Under the pieces are notes generated by a model. The model did no database searches. It worked only from the letters and a program-made list of their open reading frames with translations, and was not told the origin of the DNA. Of a DNA stretch of 64,000 nt, positions 10,281 to 20,900 are shown piece by piece (within the stretch, counting starts at the first letter, position 1; each line of letters starts with the position of its first letter). Where the stretch lies: contig RPFO01000027.1 of the NCBI GenBank assembly GCA_009746045.1, positions 5,517,924 through 5,581,923 of the forward strand, in the 5' to 3' direction. The translations under genes and the position numbers were made by a program. Source of the DNA: Mesostigma viride (Eukaryota; Streptophyta; Mesostigmatophyceae; Mesostigmatales; Mesostigmataceae).

Positions 10281-11363
10281 CTTACGACCCATGACTTCCA
10301 TTTCGCAAGAAAGGGGCGTCACATGCTGTGAGAGGAGGCGGAGGAGGGCGAATTCGGTCAAGGGGACGGGTTGCCAGAGGTCCGCGGAACAGCGTTGAAG
10401 GATGGAAAAGAGGGCGGCAAGCTGAAGGCGCGGTCGCGACCAGCCAGACAGGTCAGCTGAGCGGAGCTGAAACTGGCCGTCAGACTGGCTGCGGAAACAT
10501 TTGTGGCGTTGGAGGCGTTGGCACAGGTCAAGAAGGGAGGCATACGACCCATAAAACAGGAGCTCCTGACGACGTATACAGCACCTAAATACTGCACAAC
10601 TGCAACCTGCTATGGCTGACATGCAAGCAACGTCGAGTAGGATGGCGGTCTTAGAGAGGCTGGGCAGAGGTCGGTAGAAATAAGTGGAAAACTGGCAGAA
10701 ACTAGGTAGAAACACGATATACTTACGCCTGCAAGCACTATTGAGCCGGTGGCAGAGGCCATTTCCAGGAAAATACAGCATCCCGTAGCAATAGCCACGG
10801 TCACGCCTTACGCTATTTGCAGGCACCATCATGCCCGGCGCTACCCAATAAAAGTCTGCACAATTCTCGGTTTAGCCGAGAGTCCGGACGTTCGGAATGA
10901 ATAAACATGTGTTAAGAAGTCGAAACACCATGGAAATACCAAGCATGGTGCCGCAGCAGACCCGAGTCTTGACGTAATAATATGTATGCCGGTTTCCAGG
11001 GTTTCCGCATGAAAGTTGGGTGAGAAACTGGAAAAAACTACGTTTCCTTTGCCCCAGTACCTCAACAAACTCGTAGAAACCTAATTATCAACCTTTGAAC
11101 GCATCATCATGGTCGTGCCACCCAACAGCCACTGAAATTCGCGCGAAAACTGGCGAGATCTACCTGCCGCCATCGCCGTCGTCTTCACCTTCGTCCCGCG
11201 AAAATGCCTGATTTCAGTGGTACATATTTGTTTGCAGTTGTCACAAAAAAAATACCAAAAATACCAGGATTTTTTCTTGAATTCTATGAGATGTTTCTGA
11301 CCTATCTTGAAAGTTTCAGACCAAAAATCGCATGTTTAATAGGTTTGCCACGTGTCAGATTAC
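10281..11363. other. Gene-free DNA upstream of the LINE ORF1
   Basis: Part of this may be the 5' UTR of the minus-strand LINE copy. A long open frame (10155-10832, minus) enters ORF1 only through its last residues and otherwise has no recognisable content. Confidence 0.4.
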
Positions 11364-11409
11364 AACGCGATACATCGCGTTCTAACCCTACAACGCGATG
11401 TATCGCGTT
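11364..11409. repeat. Inverted pair of 18-bp near-palindromes
   Basis: AACGCGATACATCGCGTT (11364-11381) and AACGCGATGTATCGCGTT (11392-11409) are exact reverse complements of each other, separated by 10 nt. Each is also nearly palindromic by itself and resembles the perfect palindrome at 6474-6491. The unit could fold as one long hairpin or as a cruciform. Confidence 0.85.
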
Positions 11410-11979
11410 GTAAAAAAACACGGGTTAACCGGCATCATGACAGTATATGGTGTGCAGGTCGTGATATTCATCAGCACAGAAAGTTTATTACAAAATTATT
11501 ACAATGGATGTTGCAAAAAAAAAAAAAAGACTTCCAAGGACAGCCTCTGTAAAGCAGCTTTTGAATGTAAAACACCAGACTTGCGGCAGAAGTCTTCAGA
11601 CAAAAACTCGCGCGACCCTGCAGAGACCACAAGACAATCCCACAAGGCAGAATCATTTGCACAGGTGTGCAAGAAAAGAAACATCATCCATCTGAAACGC
11701 ACAAACGCGTGAATCCATCTGAAACGCACAAACGTCTAGTTTCAAGTCTGCTTGAGTACATCGTGGCGGCTGGTCCCTAGACGGGCTTGATGAGGTCCTT
11801 ATGGAAGGGATCCCATGGATACTCTTTGCATTTGAAGCTCATTCAGGATGAGGGACATTGAATGGTGCGGGCAGGCACATCACGCGAGCGGTACAACAGT
11901 CCCCGAGAAACACTAGGCAGGCCAAGCCTGCATGCCAGAGGCTGTCCTTACCAGGTCAGCGGCGCTATCGTGCGACCGC
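11410..11979. other. Gene-free DNA downstream of the APS reductase gene
   Basis: No gene is visible. A strong donor-like site for the minus strand (GTAAGG, near 11948-11953) lies just beyond the APS reductase stop, so an intron in the 3' UTR is possible. Confidence 0.35.
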
Positions 11980-14900
11980 TCATGGCTTGATCGTCTGAGC
12001 ACCCTTGACCACATCGGCCGTGGCAGAGGCGGCGGCAGCACTGGCACCGGCACCCGCAGCCAGGTTGCCCTGCCATCAGGATGTCCCACGGATACGGAAT
12101 GGGGGTTAGACGTTGCACAGGTGCACACAAGCTCGGGTTAGCATTCCCCTCCGCATGCTCGTGCGGACATCAATGAGAGGACCATCGCAGGCCAGAAAAC
12201 TGGAGAATCCTGTGCATACATGGGTCGAAAGACCGGCATGCAGCAGACCCAGCAGGGTTGCTTGTCCTGTTCCTATAACATCGCCTGTTGCCCGCTTGCA
12301 AGATGGGCATAGCCGAGCAAACTACTTTGAAAAACTCCGTCTCTCCCGCCCCCGCAAGAGGGGCTGCAGTTGCCCATTGACTATACAGCCTTCCCCAACT
12401 TTCCGTGATCCAAAATCCATCCCACCAAACCCTTCAAAGGAAATTACATTTCCCTGGCAATGCACCACTAGAAAGCAAAGTGGCGTCTACAGAGTCAGAC
12501 GCAGCAACTTAGGTTTGTGCACGTGATTTGCATGGGGTGCCCACGGTACACCCTCCTGTATCCTACCTTGCACAACCTAGAATCCTTCCACAGATTGATA
12601 GAAAATGAACAGGGTATGAGCACTATGTACACCATGACACAACTTCCATCCTACCGTCCGATACATGCAACGCAGCACTCCTACCGTCCGACACATGCTC
12701 GCAACCCCTTCATCCTGGAGAGATGTGAGCAGTTACCTACGACAACGTAAACCTTTCAGCAACGCTTCCTGGACCCGTATCACTTCCCATCTCCCACCTT
12801 GTGCAGGCCGCACTCTTTCTGGGTGGCATCCTCCCACCACCAGCGCCCCTCACGCTCGTGCTGGTTGGGCAGCACGGCCTTGGTGCACGGCTCGCAGCCG
12901 ATCGAGATGTAGCCCTTGGCGTGCAGCTCGTTGATGGGGACTGGCACACGGCGCATCAGGGGGGAAACAACAAGAGTACGTGAGAGAGATAGAGAGATAG
13001 AGTGAGTGAGTGAGTGAGTGAGTGAGTGAGTGAGTGAGTGAGTGAGTGAGTGAGTGAGTGAGTGAGTGAGTGAGTGAGTGAGTGAGTGAGTGAGTGAGTG
13101 AGTGAGTGAGTGAGTGAGTGAGTGAGTGAGTGAGTGAGTGAGTGAGTGAGTGAGTGAGTGAGTGAGTGAGTGAGTGAGTGAGTGAGTGAGTGAGTGAGTG
13201 AGTGAGTGAGTGAGTGAGTGAGTGAGTGAGTGAGTGAGGAATGGAGATGTAGCCCACGGAGTGCAGCTCGTTGATGGGGGATGGGGAACCCACGGTCACG
13301 CTGGTGGCAGGGAAAGGACAGGTGCATGTGTGTGTGTGTGTGTGTGTTTGTTTCGAAGGAAAGGATTGTGAGCAAAGGGAGGAAGGTGATATTCCGTATA
13401 CCAAGGGTCGAGAGGAGACCAAAATGGCACCATGCAACCCACCGTTTGCATCTGCTCACCCTCCAATCTAGGTACTGCAACGGCCGTTCCTAGACACATC
13501 GCTAAACTATACGAAATAATCCGCCAGCACAGACAAGGGGGAGCGACGTTGATGGTCTGCAAAGCCACCATCCGCCAGCACTCACCCTCCATGATGCGCA
13601 GGAAGGACCAGACGTCGGCTGAGGAGATGTTGGCGAGCGGGTTGAACTTGATCAGGCTGCCTGGGCCGCCCTTGGTGCCCTCGAACACGGGGTCCACCTG
13701 CACCACAGGGATCTGTGTGCGCGTGCCGGGAGACTGGTCCTTGCGCTGGCCAGTGATCCAGGCATCCAGCGTCTTCAGCTGGCGGCGCAGGGGGCGCACC
13801 TGTGGGGGGGGGGGGAGGGGGACGAGAGGGAACCCCGTGGCGGGGGCAGGAAGGGGGGAGGAAGGGAGGGTGGGATGGAGAAAGGGAGCAAAGAAGGTCA
13901 GGAACGAGAGACAATGGCTGGGGCCACAAAGATTAAACAGGCGGCGAGCGACATACAACTCACCATACAATTTCAATGTGATCTGGGGTGGGACGAGAGG
14001 GTGGAAGGAATACCCAACAACATCGAACAAAGGCCTTGGCTAACACCCACCATACACTCCATTTGAAGAAGACAAAGAGAAGCTCCCAAAGTTAGCTCCA
14101 CGCCACCGCAATCACAAAGGTTCCTTGCACGACGCGTATGACGCCCCCCCTCACCTTGCCACCCATTTGTCACCCCCCTTCTCCTCTCCTACCTCCCCCT
14201 GGGGCACCCTAGCCACCACACATGGCTCAACTTGTGCACGCCGCATCCCCCTCACCTGTCCCCAACCTTGCCACCCCTGTTGCCCCAACCCACCCCGCTT
14301 TACCTTGCGCACGCGGCAGCACTCCTCATGGCCGTCGGTGTAGAAGGAGAACATGCCCTTCTCGCGCACCAGCTTCATCGTCTCCTCCGCGTCAGGGAAT
14401 GTGTACTCGATCTTGATCTTGTAGTGCTTCTCCACCTGGGGGGCAGGTAGGTGGGGGGTGGGGCCACGTGCGGGCACGCAGAAGCAAGGGGGGTGTTCAT
14501 GAGGATGACGATAATGCGGTGGTGGTGGATGATACGGCAGTGGTGGATGGTTGTTATGGTGGTGATGGCGGTGGTAAACAGTTTACATGGATTCATGAGG
14601 GTGGCGGTGGTGGCAGATAGGTTGTTATGCTGGTGGTAGATAGGGGTGGTGTTTGTGATAATGGTGGAGACAGCAGGGAAGTGGCGGCAGTGGTGGTGGA
14701 GATCGTGGTGGGGAGGAAAGGACGAGGGCAAAAGGGGTTTGCATTGCGAAGCGGTAGGGGCGGAAGGGGGAGAAAGGGAGGCCATCATGGTGGAAGTGGT
14801 GATACAATGGGGCAGCACCGAAGGAGGCGACCGACGGAGCGACGGACGGACGGACGGACGGACGGACCGACCGACCGACGGACCGACCAACCAACCGACC

Positions 14901-17900
14901 GACCGTCCGACCAATGGACCGTCCAACCGTCCGACCAATGGACCGACCGACCGTCCGACCAATGGACCGACCGACCGTCCGACCAATGGACCGACCAGGC
15001 GACCGAACGAACGATTGAATGAATGAACGAATGAACGAACGAACGAACGAATAGGTCAGGCGGGGAGATGCAGCCGGCAATGTCAGGTGTAGCGCAGGAC
15101 ATTATTCAGACGCAGGGAGTCTGAGATTCAGTATTCTATTAACCGTGGAACTCCAGGGTAACCAGACTCTTTATTAAAACAATAAGTAGAGCACATCGGG
15201 AAGTGGCCCTCAACTGGCCATCCTTACCCATGGGAACACTTTATGTCCAAAAAGGCTAGCCTTACCCCCAAACAGGCAACACACAGGGAGGGCGGGTGGG
15301 AAAACAAAAGAGACCGCCATGAGCTAGGTGAGCAAGCTTTTATCGTGTTTCAAGGCCAACGGCTCTCTACCAACGGCCAGATCCGGCAACGGCCTCTAAA
15401 CAGTTTTAGCCGTCAAGTTTTACTTCAGATATTGCCTGTTGCAAACCCGTCCGCAATCACAGATCTGCTAGGAGAACCTAGACGCAAAAATCCGTCGTCA
15501 AGGTACTCAGCACACCGTCAAGGTATGGGCCGCAACAATTAGGCCATATCTTCCGTAATACTCGTACACTAGAAGCCTAATCAACCTTATTACGATCACA
15601 TCACCCAGCTCTATTTCACCTAGCATCAGCGGCTCCCCTTCCGTATCACTATAAAGAAACTATGTTCAGAGAACCCCGATTCTATTAACCGTGGAACTCC
15701 AGGGTAACCAGACTCTTTATTAAAACAATAAGTAGAGCACATCGGGAAGTGGCCCTCAACTGGCCATCCTTACCCATGGGAACACTTTATGTCCAAAAAG
15801 GCTAGCCTTACCCTTACATCCCTCCCTGGCGACCCAAGCCAGGGGCAAAACAAAAACCGGTGGACGCATAAGACAAGAATGAAGGGAACTTAAGAGGAAG
15901 GCAGAGAAAAGACGCTCCGCCAAATGCGCGGGGGGCAGGCGGCGATAGCCCGAACCAGGGCGTCAGGAAGGGTGAGGGCCAAGCTCCGGTGCAATCCCAC
16001 ATAGTGGGCGACAGTTTTGCTGCTGCGCCAGCGACCCCGATGCTGAATATCAGCCATGCTGCGCTGCCGCAAAAAATCATAGGTAGCCCCCCCATGCCGC
16101 AGCCCGTGAATGGTAAACACCGTGTCGACCCCCAAAGCTTGCGTGGCCTGATGCCAAACCCGGCTGAACTGGGCATAATCGTAAGGGAACACCCGCTCCC
16201 AGGCCGCCTTGCCACGCATACAAGCCCGCAAGAGGGTCTCAGTCATGACATCCTCGATCACCACAGACTGCACCTCCCCCTTAGCCGTCTTAGCTGACAT
16301 CAACAACAAGGCGCCCCGCTGCGAACCCCGCAACCGAACATCAGGCTGCAAGCGCACATGGCCGACCAACAGGTTGAGCGCCTCCGATACCCGCAGGTAT
16401 TGTTGGAAAATAACGATGACCATCATAGCCGCACGAGGCTGCCGCTGGAGCACCATAGTACAAGCAAGCGCAAACGCAGCCTCCCATGGAATGGGGGGGG
16501 GGCACGAGGGGGTGCCAACGTGCGCCAGCCAGCCAAAACACTTCGTGCCAAGGCCCAATCCCGCACCTCCCGGGGGAAGTACAAATTCAGGCCCATAAGC
16601 GCATTGACACACAACTGGCGGCTGTAACACCGTGAGTGCGCCCAAGCGACATACTCGCAATAGTATTCCTCTATCGTCAAGCCGCGCAACAAGCTGCCAA
16701 CCCGACCCCGCCGGCTCGCCCACCATGCGAAAAAGGACCTAAGACCCCGATGGTAAACCATCAAAGTAGCCGGCTTCACCTTGCCCTCAAGAAGGGTCAA
16801 GTAGCTAGCGCCAAGCCGAGGCCCGGGATTGGGATGAACACCCTCGCGAGTCAAATCGCGGACCCACCCGGCCACCGAGGCAGCCATGGAAAGCCCCCGC
16901 GAAGGCCCATCCGCAGGCTGAAGCTCACTTGGCGTCCAGACCCATTGTGAGCGGCTGCCGGTGACCAACGTAAGAGCGCACAACCGGCGGCATTGCTTGT
17001 TTAACCGGTAAGAAGAGGAACGCCCTTTAGCCAAGCAGCCCAAAGCGGCAGTGGAGTCCACTAACCTCACCACCCGCTTACCCCATGTTCCGAGGTTCCG
17101 GGCCGAGCGCTCCACCCCCTTCACAGCGGCCCGCACTTCCTTCTCGTTGATGTGCATGGTCGAATCGCGCCAGCGACTCTTGATCCCGACGCGCCATCGC
17201 CCGTGGATGATGGCTTTTTCCGCGGCCTTGGTCAAGGGTCTAGGCCCGGCATACATGGCCTCACCTGGGGTGAGGAGGGTTGGGTAACCCCGCACCTCCC
17301 GGGCCCGAGCTAATTCCGTCACCTCAGCTGGGGCCATCTCAGCGTAGACAACCCCCTGCCCAAAACTAGACGCATCCGAGGCCACCACCACCGGAGCCAG
17401 GGCAGCCCCCCGGTCCACACGGAGCATGGGGGCCAACGCCATGGCACACTCGAGCTCATCGCGCACACCTTGCCACAAAGGTCGCGTTCGCTGGCCCCAC
17501 CCCTTGAGGTTGATGAACTTAAAACTCTGCTGCCATATGGACAAGCAAGTGCGGCTGAGCATCTGCAGCCACACCCACCGGCCCACGACGGCCGCCAGCG
17601 CCTCAGCGGTAGCGCGTCCCCTCTCGAGGAGTACACGAGTGTGCGCAACCACAAGGGTGAGCTGCTTAGCTGTCGGCTCCAACACCCCATCCCGCCGGTG
17701 AACAACACCCAGAGCTTCTAGCTCGTCCTCCCCCTCCGGGCTAGCCATGATCGTCTTGTCCTTGGAGGGCACAAGGTTGTTAGGCGCGTACCCGTCTTCA
17801 ATAGCACTCGCGATTAAGCGATTCACCGCCTCGCACGTGCGCCCATTGCTGACCACCAGGTCATCAATAGTGATGGATACCATAGGGGCAGGGGGGTCCT

Positions 17901-20900
17901 CAAGGTCGATTTGCATCTCCCTCGTGCTCTCCTCCTTGTACTCGATGGCTAGGGCGGTTGGGTTACCCCATGCATTCCGAAGCACGGTCAGCTCCCCTAC
18001 ACTTGTGAGGCGGTTCACCTGCCGTCTAGGATCCAAAGCGCCCGTGGCATAGAGGACCATCTCATGGATGGCTTCCCCTAGCGCTACAGCGTGGGAGTGC
18101 CCCATGGCCAGCACTTTCAGCACTGGCCACACCCTCCTCCGCCGCCCCGGCAGCCCGACATCGGTGGACCACACATCAGGTAGCCCTTGATAATCCCACC
18201 ACCACTCCGGCACTTGGATGGTATAGTAATACGAGACCAGATCGCTCTTGGCCGTGTAGCACCGACCCTTGATATAGACCTCCGAGTATATGCCCAGGTG
18301 GGGTAACACCGTCTTAGGGGGGTCCACCCACAGTGCGTTCCCCAACTTCTTATTCACAATGAGCCTTAACTCCCCCACTCCTTTGGCCACCCCAAAACAT
18401 CCGTCTACCCACTTTGGCCGCGTCTCTCGGAACTCCACCATCCCCACGTCCGCTGCCCTCCCCATCAACTTGCCCCACTCCGCCATGGTGCACCCTCGGC
18501 TGGGGGCAGGTACATTCCAATACCTCGCACTGGCAGCCACCTCCGGCTTGATGCAGTTGGCTTCGCTCGCGTACACCTCTCGCCAACTAGGTCGTAGCGC
18601 CAGCAAATCCAGCAGCTTCGCCTTTCCTGCCACCTCGCGCTTCGGCAGACTCACCCGCTCCGCCACAAGTTGTTCATACTTATTACATTTCCCATAGATT
18701 AGATCACTTCCTTCTGCGGGGCCTGTCGCAACGCCGGTTACGCGGCGACTGTACCACTCGCAGTGCTTCTTGACCCTTTTCAGGGCCTCCGCCGTTCCTC
18801 TGGAGCACGCGCCTCCAGATTTAGGCGGAGGGTCTGCCCCCCCGTGCCATAGCCAATTCAACCACGTAATCACCTTGTGTTGTAGAGTGAAGGTCCGGCG
18901 GCGGCGAGTTGCACGCTGGCGTCTGCGTGCTGACCTCACTCTCCCCCACGTAGTGCTTAGAGGCATTGTAGGAAGAGGCAGTGGGAAGGGGGAGCGGTTT
19001 ACCCTTTCGGTGTTTACTTGGTTTGCTGGGCCTTGCCCAGCTTCTCCATCATCGTGGCGCTTTGCAGGGCCATCTTCATGGCCGGGTTGCTCACCAAGGA
19101 GGCATCTTCCTTGAGAGCAAGGAGGTGGCCAGCCACCTTCCACCCTCCTGACCCCTGGCTCTCCACTAGGAGCATGGCTGCCACCACCCTCATGAGATAC
19201 TCTACCCCAGCCAACTCCCCGGCTGCCGGCCCCAACTCCTTGAAGAGTGTGTCCATGGCCAGGGCGATGTTCATGACCACCTTCCTGCTTTCCTGGTTCC
19301 TCCACCCCCCTTGGCGAGTAGCCATGATCCAACTCTTTATCCCCCCTCCATTGTCGTTGGCATCCTCGAGCACCTCGGGGAGCACTCTCTCTTGCACCCT
19401 CCAATTCACCACTTGTGCTCGAGTGGGCAGCGTCACCCCTTTGGTCTTTTTCGGCTTCCTGGAAGCCCCATCTGCCCCGGCCAGCGCATCCTTCAATTTC
19501 GTCAGGAAATCCTCTTCCTCGGACTCCTCCTCCTCCTCCTCTTCTTTGCCCGCCTGCCCCTGCTTGCCAATAATAGCCGCCAGCTCCAAGAGCTGCTCCC
19601 TCACATCCCCCGCGGCCTTTCCCTTGCTCGGGGCTGGGCTTCCGACTTTTTTCGTCCCCTTTTTCGCCCCTTTCGTGGGCCGGCGTGGTGGCTGCATCTC
19701 CTCTTCGTCCGAGTCCGCCAAGTCCCGGGCGCTTTGGAGGGCTGCCACTAGCGCTTCGTTTGGGTCCGCTGCTGCCAGAATTTCAGGCCCGTCCACGTGG
19801 TCGACCAGCAGTCCAACGACGGACTCCAGCTGGGCCGCAGACCACCGGCTGACAGTAGTTACCCAGTCGGTCCCGAGGACCGCCTCAAAGGCAGCGCACA
19901 CTTCAGGCAGGCCCGAGCAAGTGGAGAGCTCCTGATGGAGCCTTTTCTTCTGCGTCGGCCAGCCTAGTCGGCCCTTTCCCGTCTGTTTAGTAGCTGTCGG
20001 CACCTCGGGATTAGCTTTCGGTAATTGCTTCCCAGCACCTGTCGAACCTGGCTTCCGCCCGGGCTTCGGCATCCCAGCCGCTTTGCAGAAAGGAATTCTG
20101 GGCGTCAGCTACGCTGCCCCTGACCCCTGTCGCCGCCTTCGTTAAAACAAAAGAGACCGCCATGAGCTAGGTGAGCAAGCTTTTATCGTGTTTCAAGGCC
20201 AACGGCTCTCTACCAACGGCCAGATCCGGCAACGGCCTCTAAACAGTTTTAGCCGTCAAGTTTTACTTCAGATATTGCCTGTTGCAAACCCGTCCGCAAT
20301 CACAGATCTGCTAGGAGAACCTAGACGCAAAAATCCGTCGTCAAGGTACTCAGCACACCGTCAAGGTATGGGCCGCAACAATTAGGCCATATCTTCCGTA
20401 ATACTCGTACACTAGAAGCCTAATCAACCTTATTACGATCACATCACCCAGCTCTATTTCACCTAGCATCAGCGGCTCCCCTTCCGTATCACTATAAAGA
20501 AACTATGTTCAGAGAACCCCGATACTCAAACACAGGGACAATCCGTGATACATGGATAGCGAGGGGTTCACCATGGTGATGGTCCTCATCGTCTTAGTGA
20601 GGACATTGACACACCGGTATTAGTGCCGGCGCTTGCACCGGACAAAAAAGACATGGTGATTTTGCATGAAATAAAGCGGATTTTGCATGAACCATGCTTT
20701 GGGGGGAAAAAAGTATACTCATGCCGATGCATTCCAAGCAAGCCTGTCAGCTGCATGTCGACGTGTGATGCCATGATTTACGTAATAACAGCAAAAGCAT
20801 GCCTGTATGTGCCCACCACCAAAAGCCAACCTGTACACCATCTGAACAGGTTTTCTAAACAGGACTGCTATTACTATAATAAGCTTAGCAACTGCACAAA

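Larger units (their letters stand above)
15133..20523 (-). mobile_element. DIRS/PAT-like tyrosine-recombinase retrotransposon
   Basis: A 5.39-kb element on the minus strand inside APR intron 2. Its ends are split direct repeats in the order A1-ORFs-B... as in PAT, Ngaro and Chlamydomonas TOC1 elements: a 380-nt repeat at 20144-20523 and 15301-15680, and a 135-nt repeat at 15679-15813 and 15133-15267. The A and B copies I compared by eye are virtually identical, which suggests recent insertion. It carries a gag-like ORF, an RT-RNase H ORF and a tyrosine recombinase. Such elements integrate through a circular DNA intermediate without target duplication, and I see none. Confidence 0.9.

Noticed and set aside
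10155-10832. 225-aa minus-strand frame upstream of the LINE ORF1
   Set aside because: No recognisable protein content; its end merges into ORF1 only in the wrong frame past the poly-C run. More likely LINE 5' UTR.
11381-11391. CTAACCCTA as a telomere-like repeat
   Set aside because: A single occurrence in the loop of a palindrome pair; no tandem array.
12850-13480. 195- and 174-aa minus-strand frames with repeating THSL
   Set aside because: Produced by the GAGT array. The few real residues at their ends belong to APR exon 5 or its duplicated fragment.
12998-15053. CRISPR-like array
   Set aside because: The repeats are contiguous short tandem units without unique spacers, in eukaryotic intron DNA.
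14375-15102. Several 100-200 aa frames rich in VGRS, PTDR or TDRP
   Set aside because: Repeat-driven frames over tetranucleotide arrays; present on both strands and in several phases.
19018-19935. 305-aa plus-strand frame opposite the gag-like ORF
   Set aside because: Antisense shadow of the gag frame; Ser/Pro/Leu-rich with no motif, and its length follows from the codon bias of the real gene.
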